Assembly: GCA_900752015.1 (NCBI GenBank)
Contig: CAADTZ010000098.1
Location: forward strand, 1 to 63,647
Source: an uncultured Collinsella sp.
GTDB lineage: Bacteria > Actinomycetota > Coriobacteriia > Coriobacteriales > Coriobacteriaceae
Direction: 5' to 3'
DNA length: 63,647 bases
A program made the position numbers and the translations under genes. The notes under the pieces were generated by a model. It made no database searches. It had not been told where the DNA came from and saw only the letters and a program-made list of their open reading frames with translations. This document shows, piece by piece, positions 26,240 through 33,991 of the stretch (position 1 is the first letter of the stretch; the number at the start of each line of letters is the position of its first letter).

Positions 26240-26977
26240 CTAGGCAAGCGGATTCTTCTTTGCCATGCCATTTGCACGAGGCAATGAAACGGATGCTGAA
26301 TGACTCTTCCTAAGAACAATGAACTCCCTGTGACCCAGGCCTTCAGGCAAATCGATTGCGTCATTCAGAAGCGAAGTGAAGCCGCAGATCTTAGCTGCTG
26401 AGATGCCAGAGGCAAGCTCCTCATCAGATGGATTGCCCTTTGTGATAACAAATAGCCCTCCATCCTTGAGGTACGGAGCCGCATACTCAACAAGAATCGG
26501 TAAAGAGGCCAGTGCGCGGGCGGTTACAACAGAGAACTGCTTCTTATGGCTTCGAGCATATTCTTCAAGACGATCATGAACGGCATGAGCATGTTTCAAT
26601 CCAAGAGCATGGACAAAAGAATTGACAGCATCAACCTTCTTGCCAACAGAGTCAATATAAGTAGCTTTACGATGCGTGGTTATGGTTAACGGAATACCAG
26701 GGAAGCCCGCACCTGTTCCCATATCGAGCAAAGCTCCCTCAGGAGCCTTATTGATATAGGGGAGCAAAACAAGTGAGTCAAGGATATGAAGTACCGCAGC
26801 ATCTTCTACGTTAAGAATACGGGTAAGATTCGTAGTCTTATTTGTTTCCAGAACCAAATCCAAATGCTGAATACATTTCCTCAGTTCAACATCAGTTACG
26901 CTCAAGGAATACTCTTTGCAATAGGAAGTTAGACGACTCAACATCTCGTCAGCCTGCTGATCAGTAAGTACTAACAA
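26240..26977 (-). CDS. rsmG: 16S rRNA (guanine-527 N7)-methyltransferase
   Basis: Methylates N7 of G527 in 16S rRNA using SAM. The sequence shows the family core NLTRILN, the SAM-binding DMGTGAGFPGIPL, YIDSVGKKV and ARALASLPILVEYA. I place the start at TTG 26977, six bases after AGAAAGGAG, giving 245 residues. A TTG 16 codons upstream lies inside the jag terminator region and has no site. The usual origin-proximal order rsmG-parA-parB is kept. The gene is visibly richer in A/T codons than most of the window. Confidence 0.94.
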   Translation of the reverse strand: MLVLTDQQADEMLSRLTSYCKEYSLSVTDVELRKCIQHLDLVLETNKTTNLTRILNVEDAAVLHILDSLVLLPYINKAPEGALLDMGTGAGFPGIPLTITTHRKATYIDSVGKKVDAVNSFVHALGLKHAHAVHDRLEEYARSHKKQFSVVTARALASLPILVEYAAPYLKDGGLFVITKGNPSDEELASGISAAKICGFTSLLNDAIDLPEGLGHREFIVLRKSHSASVSLPRANGMAKKNPLA

Positions 26978-27023
26978 CGAAAGCTCCTTTCTGACAAAAA
27001 TCAGTGTATCGAGAACTTTTGAC

Positions 27024-27055
27024 AAAAAAAGGGGACGTGGAAATCACGTCCCCTT
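27024..27055 (-). terminator. Terminator after jag
   Basis: AAGGGGACGTG/CACGTCCCCTT stem followed on the minus strand by seven T. It separates the rpmH-jag cluster from rsmG-parAB. Confidence 0.88.
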
Positions 27056-27073
27056 AGCATAAGCTCGAGTAGA

Positions 27074-27643
27074 TTATCGAGCAACAATCACCACATGGCG
27101 ATCAGGGTCAGAACCCTCAGAATGAGTATCGACTGCATCGTTGCCACGAAGTGCAATGTGAACCAGTCGGCGCTCGTAGGCATTCATGGGCGGAAGCGAA
27201 ACACTCTTATGAGTGCGGATGGCACGCTCGGCAGCAGACTGAGCCATGGAGGCGACCTTATCCTGACGGCGACTCTTGTATCCCTCGACGTCCACTACAA
27301 CCGGATACCTAAAGCCAAGCTTGCGGCTCACCAGCAAAGAGAACATAACCTGAAGAGCATCAAGAGTGCGACCATGACGGCCAATGAGAACAGCAAGGTC
27401 GGGAGCCGTTACATCCAAAATCAGCTCACCCTCGTCGCCCTCATACTCATCGATAGGAGAGTTGGCGGCATCGAAGTGCGAAAGGATGGAACGCAGGATG
27501 GAAATCGCAACATCGGCAATGGTGTCGAGCTCCTCATCGGTCAGCTCTTCACCAGCCTTGTAGCGCTGTGCAATCTCGGGATAATCGCCCGCGACCTGCG
27601 GGGCAACCTCCTCAAGCATATCCTCGATGATCTCTTCAGACAT
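27074..27643 (-). CDS. jag: RNA-binding protein Jag/EloR (KH-R3H)
   Basis: A 189-residue cytoplasmic RNA-binding protein. An acidic N-terminal region is followed by a KH-II domain (LAVLIGRHGRTLDALQVMFSL, with the GRHG loop) and a C-terminal R3H domain (NAYERRLVHIAL; the His-x(3)-Arg core near the end). In Gram-positives Jag/EloR controls cell elongation and is encoded beside yidC, as here. The Jag-N domain found in many homologues is missing or much reduced. The start is the Met of MSEEIIED, nine bases after GGAG. Confidence 0.93.
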   Translation of the reverse strand: MSEEIIEDMLEEVAPQVAGDYPEIAQRYKAGEELTDEELDTIADVAISILRSILSHFDAANSPIDEYEGDEGELILDVTAPDLAVLIGRHGRTLDALQVMFSLLVSRKLGFRYPVVVDVEGYKSRRQDKVASMAQSAAERAIRTHKSVSLPPMNAYERRLVHIALRGNDAVDTHSEGSDPDRHVVIVAR

Positions 27644-27687
27644 AACGTACTCCAAAAGTTAGGTACTTAAATAAGATTGATATCCCA

Positions 27688-28458
27688 CTACTTCTTCTTG
27701 TGCGGGCGCGGCTTCTTCTCGCGACGAGTGACCTCAACCTGCAGCGGAGCGTTCTTAAGACGCTCCTCCTCATCGGCCTTCGCCTTGTCGATGACCTTCT
27801 GCGTCACAAAAATCTGCTGGATAACCTGCCAAGCAGACGAGACGTCGTAGTACAGCAGAACACCAACGGGAAGGCTCCAGCCCATCCAAAGCATCATGAC
27901 CGTCATGACAACGGCCATCATACGCATGCTCTGAGCCTGCTGGCCGGTCTGGCTGCGCGACATATAGAGCTGCGGAATCAGGGTCAGGACGGCAAACAGG
28001 ATCAGGCAAACCAGCGCAGGCAGTGCAACCATAAAGCCATCGGCAAAGGAAGCGCTCGGCGTGGTGGTCAGGTCGGGCAGGATGTTGAAGAACGAGAACG
28101 TGCCGTCGTTAAAGTACTGCGGCAGGTTGCGCAGCAATGTAAACAGGGCGAACAGGATAGGCATCTGAATCAGCAGCGGCAGACAGCCAGCCATGGGGTT
28201 GAACTTGTTCTCGCTGTAGAACTTCTGCATCTCCTCGGCCTGACGCTGGGGATCGTCGGCATAGCGCTCCTGGATCTCGAGCATCTTGGGCTGCAGCACC
28301 TGCATGCGAGCCGTCGACTTGGTCGACTTGAGCATAAGCGGCGTCAGCAGTAGACGGATGATGACCACCAGAATGATGATGGACAGGCCCCAGTCGACCG
28401 CAAAGGTCTGGATGAGCTTGAGCAGCTCGAAAAGGATGTTAACGATCCAATCCCACAT
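27688..28458 (-). CDS. yidC: YidC/Oxa1-family membrane protein insertase
   Basis: Inserts proteins into the cytoplasmic membrane alone or with SecYEG. The 256-residue protein is the short Gram-positive type without the large periplasmic domain. About five hydrophobic segments are seen, with the conserved Arg in ILVVIIRLLLTPL that lines the hydrophilic groove, the cytoplasmic LQPKMLEIQERYADDPQRQ loop and GCLPLLIQMPILFALF. The C-terminus is Lys/Arg-rich (TRREKKPRPHKKK), as in homologues that contact the ribosome. It has no lipobox. It lies 29 bases after yidD. Confidence 0.96.
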   Translation of the reverse strand: MWDWIVNILFELLKLIQTFAVDWGLSIIILVVIIRLLLTPLMLKSTKSTARMQVLQPKMLEIQERYADDPQRQAEEMQKFYSENKFNPMAGCLPLLIQMPILFALFTLLRNLPQYFNDGTFSFFNILPDLTTTPSASFADGFMVALPALVCLILFAVLTLIPQLYMSRSQTGQQAQSMRMMAVVMTVMMLWMGWSLPVGVLLYYDVSSAWQVIQQIFVTQKVIDKAKADEEERLKNAPLQVEVTRREKKPRPHKKK

Positions 28459-28487
28459 GTAAGTTTTCCTCCGATAGCGAGTGCCCG

Positions 28488-28712
28488 CTAGGGCACAGGG
28501 TCATAACCGCCGACGTGCAGGGGATTGCAGCGAGCGATGCGCCTCACGGCAAGCCAGCAGCCTCTCAAAACACCGTGCTTCTCAATCGCCTGGATGGCGT
28601 ATTGCGAGCACGTTGGGTAATAAATGCAGGCGTCAGGCAATAAGGGCGAAATAACCTGTTGATATATGCGAATAGGAGCGATGGCAACACGTCGCAAAAC
28701 GTGATTGCTCAT
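28488..28712 (-). CDS. yidD: Membrane protein insertion efficiency factor
   Basis: A 74-residue protein of the YidD family, thought to assist YidC-dependent insertion. The conserved core is present: PIRIYQQVISPLLPDACIYYPTCSQYAIQAIEKHG, including both cysteines, then the RIARCNPLHVGGYDPVP tail. It overlaps rnpA by four bases, so the order rpmH-rnpA-yidD-yidC is tightly coupled. Confidence 0.95.
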   Translation of the reverse strand: MSNHVLRRVAIAPIRIYQQVISPLLPDACIYYPTCSQYAIQAIEKHGVLRGCWLAVRRIARCNPLHVGGYDPVP

Positions 28713-29047
28713 CGCTCCTCCCCGGCAACGCCGGCGCGCTTCATAAGCGAACGCAACGCCTTGTCCATCTCCTGCGGCGAGGAAACCCTAGTCTTGGGAG
28801 TTGCAAACAAGATGATGTCATAACCCGCAACGGGAAATCCGCAGCTGCGGGCGGCCTCGCGCATCACACGCTTAGATCGGTTGCGCACGACGGCACAACC
28901 GAGTCGCTTAGCACCAACGAAGGCGACCCTTCCGGAGTCGCCTTCGCCAACCGATTCACATATGGTCATTCGAATCAGAGGGTGATTGAAACGACGCCCC
29001 TGACTGAACACATGCTCGAAATCTTGCCGAGACTTAATAGTCTTCAT
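28709..29047 (-). CDS. rnpA: Ribonuclease P protein component
   Basis: The protein subunit of RNase P, which removes 5' leaders from tRNAs. At 112 residues it has normal length. It has the N-terminal RQDFEHVFSQGRRFNHPLIRM segment and the RNR signature region VRNRSKRVMREAAR that binds P RNA. It begins 20 bases after rpmH and is co-transcribed with it. Confidence 0.96.
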   Translation of the reverse strand: MKTIKSRQDFEHVFSQGRRFNHPLIRMTICESVGEGDSGRVAFVGAKRLGCAVVRNRSKRVMREAARSCGFPVAGYDIILFATPKTRVSSPQEMDKALRSLMKRAGVAGEER

Positions 29048-29067
29048 GCGAGATGTGTGTATCGCTG

Positions 29068-29202
29068 CTAGACAGTGAGACGCTTGCGGCCCTTGGCGCG
29101 ACGACGGGCGAGCACGGCACGACCACCCTTAGTGGCCATACGGGCACGGAAGCCATGGGTCTTGGCACGCTTACGCTTATTAGGCTGATACGTACGCTTC
29201 AT
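29068..29202 (-). CDS. rpmH: 50S ribosomal protein L34
   Basis: A 44-residue, highly basic ribosomal protein starting MKRTYQPNKRKRAKTHGF and ending in RRAKGRKRLTV, a textbook L34. GGAGGAA lies five bases before the ATG. The frame continues 20 codons upstream through a leader hairpin, but that extension is not part of the protein. Confidence 0.98.
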   Translation of the reverse strand: MKRTYQPNKRKRAKTHGFRARMATKGGRAVLARRRAKGRKRLTV

Positions 29203-29230
29203 CTTAAGTTCCTCCTGCTGCATTTCGAGT

Positions 29231-29248
29231 GTCCGCGGGGGCGCGGAC
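29231..29248 (-). promoter_or_regulatory. Hairpin in the rpmH leader
   Basis: GTCCGCG/CGCGGAC forms a short GC stem in the untranslated leader between the rpmH promoter and its binding site. It may regulate or stabilise the message; no known leader family is recognised. Confidence 0.4.
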
Positions 29249-29274
29249 GCAGATATAGACACGTGAGCTTGAAG

Positions 29275-29304
29275 ATTGTAGGGAAATCAATGTTCAAATG
29301 TCAA
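29275..29304 (-). promoter_or_regulatory. Promoter of the rpmH operon
   Basis: On the minus strand TTGACA (29299-29304) and TACAAT (29275-29280) are 18 bases apart, a near-perfect sigma-70-type promoter firing away from the origin. Confidence 0.85.
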
Positions 29305-29547
29305 GAAATCAAAGGTAAAAGGTTGCGCAGTTCACACGGTTCCCCCATAAGCCGAGCTCGATTTAGCGGTGTATGGCAACTTTTCACGATATTTCATCGA
29401 GTTTTCAACAGGTCATGTTGGCAATGTTGAGAACTTTTCGCCCGTTTTCCGAAGTTTTCAACAGGTTTTGAAAAGTTGTCGAAAGATGAGAAACATTGCA
29501 CAGTGAGCTACTATTTGTTCGAAACCTTATGAAAGATTGCGAGCGGC
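29305..29547. other. Left part of the putative oriC: DnaA-box cluster
   Basis: A gene-free, AT-richer stretch between rpmH and the GHKL gene. TTTTCAACA occurs at 29402-29410 and 29455-29463 on the plus strand, and TTCTCAACA at 29425-29433 on the minus strand. The same nonamers recur after dnaA, so I read them as the DnaA boxes of this organism, differing from TTATCCACA. Together with 32641-32878 this would form a two-part origin flanking dnaA. Confidence 0.65.
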
Positions 29548-30900
29548 ATGTCTGACGACTTTTACACCATGGTCGATTCTGGAGACCCGGCACCCGACAA
29601 CGAGCACATCACCGGCGTGCGCGAAGAGCGTGCGGAAGGCGAGCAGACGACCACGCAGGCGCCAAAAGCCATGTACGCCGCACGCATCGCCGTCTATGAC
29701 GACATGCTGTCGACACCGCGTGTGATCGTCATTGATCCGCAAGATGTCCGCACGTATTTGGAAGAGACGACCAACACCGTCTACCAGTGCATGAAAGAAC
29801 AAGGTGGCCATATCTCGCTCATGGTCATCCGCGAGATTGTCGAAAACCTTATCCACGCACACTTTGCCGAGCCCATCATCTCGATTCTGGACGGCGGAGA
29901 CACCATCCGCTTTGCTGACCAAGGACCCGGCATCGACGACAAGGAACGTGCTTTCGACTTTGGCGTTACCAGCGCAAACAGCAAGATGAAGCGCTATATC
30001 CGTGGAACCGGAGCAGGGTTTCCCATGGTGCAGGAGTATTTGGAAAACGCCGGCGGTGCCGTATCCATCGAGGACAACATGGGCAACGGCACCGTGGTTA
30101 CGGTAAGCCTGAACCCTAAACGCGTGCAGGAAATCGAGCGTGCCGGCGGACGCGGCGCTGCCGTGCGGCCCGAGACGGAGCAGCCCACATATCCCCTGCC
30201 GGGAGCTTTTGCGCAGCAGCCCATGGCAACGCAGCAGATGCAGCCCCCCGTGAGGCAGATGCAGCAGCCCGGAATGCTTCCCACACAAGAGCCCCAGGCG
30301 ACATCGATGTCGATGCCGCCAAACATGCCAGAGGCCGTGCCGCTGGCGGATCAGGATGCAGCAGCAATGCAGCAGGCGACGGGCGCACCGGGTGGCCACC
30401 AAATGGGCTATCAGCCGTACCAACAGGGATATCCATATCAACAGATGCCGCCGCTGGGGTACGGCCAGCAGTTCCCGCAGCAGTACCAGCAGGGATATCA
30501 GCAGCCGTACCAGCAGATGCCGCAGCAGCAGTACAACCCCTGGGCCCAGCAGATGCCTCCGCAGCCTTACCAACAGTGGCCTCAAAGTTTTCAACAGCAA
30601 GTGCCGCCGATGCAGAGTTCTCAACAACCAGCAGCTCAAATGATGTATCCTAATGCAGCAAATCAGTATGCGCAGCCACAACCGGACGTGTTCGTAAGCG
30701 ATCGCGGCAACGCCGCACTAGGCTATTTGGCGCAAAATCAAGCGTGCGGTGCAACCGATCTGGCGAGGGCGTTTGGAAACTCGGCCCCCACTTGGTCACG
30801 CACGCTCAATGACTTGGCGCAGGCTGGCTTGGTCATCAAGCATGGCCAGAAATACCATCTGACCGAACTCGGCGCCGCTCGCGTGCGAGCTCAGAGCTAA
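29548..30900 (+). CDS. GHKL ATPase-domain protein with Gln-rich linker and winged helix, next to dnaA
   Basis: A 450-residue protein of unusual build. Residues about 85-195 form a histidine-kinase-like ATPase fold with the N-box REIVENLIHAHF, G1 DQGPGI, G2 GTGAGFPMVQEY and GNGTVVTVS. No phosphoacceptor domain is seen. Residues about 210-385 are Gln/Pro/Met/Tyr-rich repeats. The last 60 residues look like a winged helix (ALGYLAQNQACGATDLARAF ... LNDLAQAGLVIKHGQKYHLT). It ends 15 bases before dnaA and is presumably co-transcribed. It may be an ATP-dependent regulator acting at the origin or on dnaA; that is inference. Two DnaA-box-like nonamers lie inside the repeat region. Confidence 0.8.
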   Translation: MSDDFYTMVDSGDPAPDNEHITGVREERAEGEQTTTQAPKAMYAARIAVYDDMLSTPRVIVIDPQDVRTYLEETTNTVYQCMKEQGGHISLMVIREIVENLIHAHFAEPIISILDGGDTIRFADQGPGIDDKERAFDFGVTSANSKMKRYIRGTGAGFPMVQEYLENAGGAVSIEDNMGNGTVVTVSLNPKRVQEIERAGGRGAAVRPETEQPTYPLPGAFAQQPMATQQMQPPVRQMQQPGMLPTQEPQATSMSMPPNMPEAVPLADQDAAAMQQATGAPGGHQMGYQPYQQGYPYQQMPPLGYGQQFPQQYQQGYQQPYQQMPQQQYNPWAQQMPPQPYQQWPQSFQQQVPPMQSSQQPAAQMMYPNAANQYAQPQPDVFVSDRGNAALGYLAQNQACGATDLARAFGNSAPTWSRTLNDLAQAGLVIKHGQKYHLTELGAARVRAQS

Positions 30901-30915
30901 AGAACGGGAGAAACA

Positions 30916-32640
30916 GTGGACGAGGAAGCAAGCATCATCCTGGGGGACGCCATCGCCTTTTGCCAGCGCGACGGCCAAGATGCACGCCTCATCAACATGC
31001 TGGGGCAATCGCGCGCCATAAGCCTGACCGAAGATACGCTCACGATCGAGGCCCCCTCGCGCTTTGCCATCGCGCAGCTCAAAAAGCATCAGCCGACTAT
31101 TGAGGCCTATCTGGAAGAAATCGCCTTTGCACCGATCGCGCTCGACATCGTGGCACCGCAAGGCGCCGCAACGGAATCCGCTGCCGCGACGGCGCCCGCC
31201 ACGGCTCCCGCCGCTTCCCCGGCGGCACCGGCCTCCGCAGGCGACGTGCCGACAATCGAGCACCAGCACAGCGATGTTTCCCGTGAAACCATGGCACCGT
31301 TGCCAACCGCGGCAGCGACGTCAACGAACGCACCCGTCACGCACATGCCCATCGCTCACGACGCAGCGGCGGGCGCGGATTCGGGCATTGCAATCAAAAA
31401 CACGCTCTCGGCCGATGATTTTCGTCGCATGATGAACCAGATGAAGGGCGGAGCGCCAACTAAATCCACGCAAGCTGCGACCCCCGCTTCACCCATGCCA
31501 GCACCGACCGTGCCGGCCGAGCAGAATACGGATGGAGCCCCGCTCGCCGCGAACTCAAAATTTACCTTTGAGAACTTTGTCTACGGCCCCGAGAACAGCC
31601 ATGCCTATCGCTCGGCACTCAAGTTTGCCGCCCTCGCGGACGAGCGCGGCACGTGCACATCGCTGTTCATCTACGGCAAATCGGGCCTGGGCAAGACGCA
31701 CCTGCTGCTTGCCATCAAAAACGAGCTCGCCGAGAAGTCGCCCGAGATCAAGGTCAAGTATGCCAACTCCCAGGCATATCTGGACGACCTGATGACCGAG
31801 TTCGACCGCCAAAAGAAGAGCAACGCCCCCATCATGCAGGCGTACCACGGCGTGGACGTGCTCATCATCGATGACATCCAAAACATCATCGGCAAGCGCG
31901 CGAGCGTGGACTACTTTTTCCAGCTCATGGACGAGTTCATCCGCAATAACAAGAAGGTCGTTATCGCGGCAGACCGCGCTCCCAAGGACCTGAGCATGGA
32001 CGAGCGTCTGACCAGCCGCTTCAACGCCGGCATGCTCTGCCTGGTCGCAGAGCCCAGCTACGAGATGAAATACAAGATCTTGCAGCGCTATTACGAGAAC
32101 ACCATCGTCGCCGCTCCCGAGGCAGGCGACGACTCGCTGCTGGCGGCCTATGGGGGCGACGGCGGGCACCTGACCGACGAGCACTTTAAACACATGGCCG
32201 AGGTCTCAGGCACCAACATCCGCGAACTCGAGAGCTTTTGCGAGCGCTGCGCCGGCGAGGCGGGCGACCGCGAGCGCGAGGGAGGGGAACTCACCTTTGA
32301 CGATATCGACGCCATCGCCAGCCAGTACTTCGACACATCGGCCAAAAAGATCAACGTCCAGACGGTTCAGTCCGTCATCGAAGAGCAGTACGGCGTGACG
32401 CACGAGGAGCTCATCGGCCCGCGTCGCAACGCCAATATCGCCAAAGCACGCCATATCGCTATCTACCTTGCCATCGAAATGTGCGAGATGACGACCACGG
32501 CGGTAGGCGCCGAATTTGGCAACCGCAACCACTCGACCGTCAGCACGAGTTACAAAAAGGTCCAGAAGATGATCCAGGAAGACCGCACCGTCACCGAAGA
32601 CCTCAAGTCGCTGCGCGATAAAATTACACTGCGCTCGTAG
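30916..32640 (+). CDS. dnaA: Chromosomal replication initiator protein DnaA
   Basis: Initiates replication by binding DnaA boxes and melting the origin. The 574-residue protein starts at GTG after GGGAG. Domain I (1-85) is followed by a long Ala/Pro-rich linker (about 85-210), the AAA+ domain with Walker A GKSGLGKTH near residue 254, Walker B VLIIDDIQ near 315 and the arginine-finger region TSRFNAG, then domain IV. In domain IV the signature usually written GGRDHTTV reads GNRNHSTV, altering residues that touch the box. The linker codes a parS-like site. The downstream region carries origin elements. Confidence 0.96.
   Translation: MDEEASIILGDAIAFCQRDGQDARLINMLGQSRAISLTEDTLTIEAPSRFAIAQLKKHQPTIEAYLEEIAFAPIALDIVAPQGAATESAAATAPATAPAASPAAPASAGDVPTIEHQHSDVSRETMAPLPTAAATSTNAPVTHMPIAHDAAAGADSGIAIKNTLSADDFRRMMNQMKGGAPTKSTQAATPASPMPAPTVPAEQNTDGAPLAANSKFTFENFVYGPENSHAYRSALKFAALADERGTCTSLFIYGKSGLGKTHLLLAIKNELAEKSPEIKVKYANSQAYLDDLMTEFDRQKKSNAPIMQAYHGVDVLIIDDIQNIIGKRASVDYFFQLMDEFIRNNKKVVIAADRAPKDLSMDERLTSRFNAGMLCLVAEPSYEMKYKILQRYYENTIVAAPEAGDDSLLAAYGGDGGHLTDEHFKHMAEVSGTNIRELESFCERCAGEAGDREREGGELTFDDIDAIASQYFDTSAKKINVQTVQSVIEEQYGVTHEELIGPRRNANIAKARHIAIYLAIEMCEMTTTAVGAEFGNRNHSTVSTSYKKVQKMIQEDRTVTEDLKSLRDKITLRS
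31275..31290. promoter_or_regulatory. parS-like site inside dnaA
   Basis: TGTTTCCCGTGAAACC matches the parS consensus at 14 of 16 positions within the dnaA linker (codes for DVSRET). If bound by ParB it would put an extra segrosome site at the origin. Confidence 0.45.
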
Positions 32641-32878
32641 GGAAATAGAGACACCTGTTGAAAACTTGTCGAAACCACGGGCATAAGGTGTCTAAAACCC
32701 AATCCGCGGTGATGAAAAGTTTTGCGCAGGTTTTGAACGTGGAAAACCACCCCTGTTGCACACAGGTTGCTGTCGATTCTCTTTCTGGGTCTGACCTGCG
32801 TCTTTGGGAGTAATCAACAGTTTCGTCAGTGCTATTACTATTATTAAGATATTTATATCTATAGAAAGGTATTAAAAG
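32641..32878. other. Right part of the putative oriC: DnaA boxes, DnaA-trio triplets and AT-rich element
   Basis: Between dnaA and dnaN. TGTTGAAAA (minus-strand TTTTCAACA) is at 32656-32664, with weaker boxes at 32754-32762 and 32811-32819 (TAATCAACA). Twelve bases after the last box come five consecutive triplets CTA TTA CTA TTA TTA (32832-32846), whose lower strand reads 3'-GAT AAT GAT AAT AAT, the DnaA-trio pattern of the basal unwinding system. An AT-rich tract with the palindrome AGATATTTATATCT (32847-32860) follows. I read this as the unwinding site. Confidence 0.7.
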
Positions 32879-33982
32879 ATGAAGTTCACCGTCAGCCAGA
32901 GCTCGCTTACACAAGCCATCGGCGTCGTTATGAAGGGTGTCGCTTCGGCATCCACCCTTCCCATCCTGTCGGGCGTGCTCGTCAAGGCGCAAGACGGCAT
33001 CTTGGAATTCCAGACCTCTAACTACACCATCTCGATCCGTCATCGCATCGCGGCGCATGTCGAAGAAGAGGGCGAGATGGTTATCCCCTGTAAGATGCTC
33101 TCCAATATCACCAAGACTCTCCCCGATGCCCCGGTCACCTTTGAGCTGTCCGAGCGCCAGGTGCTGATTGGTTGCGAGAAGAGCTCTTTCCGCCTGAACA
33201 CGCTCGATGCCAATGACTTCCCCGAGTTTCCGGCCTATGCCATCGAGAGTGCCGTGGAGCTGCCGACCGATATCTTGTCCGAGATGGTCGGCCGCGTGTG
33301 GCGCGTCACCTCGACCGACAAGGCCCGCCCCATCCTGGGCGGCGTGCACATGAAGGTCGAGAACAACACCGTGCGCCTGGTGGCGACCGATTCCTTCCGC
33401 TTGGCCGTGTGCGATACACAGGTCGAGACCTCAACCCTCGAGGGCTCCTTTGAACTCAACGTTCCGGCCGACGCCTTTAACGACGCGCTGAACATCATGG
33501 CCAGCCGGGCGACCATCATGATCGGGGCTACCGACACCCAGGTCGTCTTTGAGGCCGGCAACACCACCTACGTGTCGCGCCGCATCGAGGGCGTGTACCC
33601 CAACTACAAGCAGCTCATCCCCGATTCGTGCGTGACGAGCGTCAAGATCGACGTCGCCGCCTTTAACGCCGCCCTCAAGCGCGTGGCCGTTATCGCGAGC
33701 GCCAACCCCGCCGTCAAGTTCGAGATCGATGTCGAGAACGGGCAGATGGGCCTGTCCTCCATTTCCAATGACCAGGACCTTGCGCAGGAGACGATCGATG
33801 TCGAGGCCGAGGGCGAGTCGGGCACCATCGCCTTCAACTACCACTACATCTTCGGCTGCCTCAATGCCCTGTCCAAGGAGAAGGAGATCACGCTGGAGCT
33901 CAAGAGCTACTCGCAGGCGGGCATCTTCAAGTCCTACGACAAGATCAACTACCTGTACCTGGTCATGCCGGTCCGCATCTAG
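32879..33982 (+). CDS. dnaN: DNA polymerase III subunit beta (sliding clamp)
   Basis: The ring-shaped processivity clamp for DNA polymerase III. The 367-residue protein has normal length and the three-domain clamp pattern, with SSFRLNTLDANDFPEFP in the middle and the C-terminal YLVMPVRI that closes the hydrophobic partner-binding pocket. It starts at ATG 32879 after GAAAGG in an AT-rich leader. recF follows after nine bases. Confidence 0.98.
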   Translation: MKFTVSQSSLTQAIGVVMKGVASASTLPILSGVLVKAQDGILEFQTSNYTISIRHRIAAHVEEEGEMVIPCKMLSNITKTLPDAPVTFELSERQVLIGCEKSSFRLNTLDANDFPEFPAYAIESAVELPTDILSEMVGRVWRVTSTDKARPILGGVHMKVENNTVRLVATDSFRLAVCDTQVETSTLEGSFELNVPADAFNDALNIMASRATIMIGATDTQVVFEAGNTTYVSRRIEGVYPNYKQLIPDSCVTSVKIDVAAFNAALKRVAVIASANPAVKFEIDVENGQMGLSSISNDQDLAQETIDVEAEGESGTIAFNYHYIFGCLNALSKEKEITLELKSYSQAGIFKSYDKINYLYLVMPVRI

Positions 33983-33991
33983 CGCTGCGCC

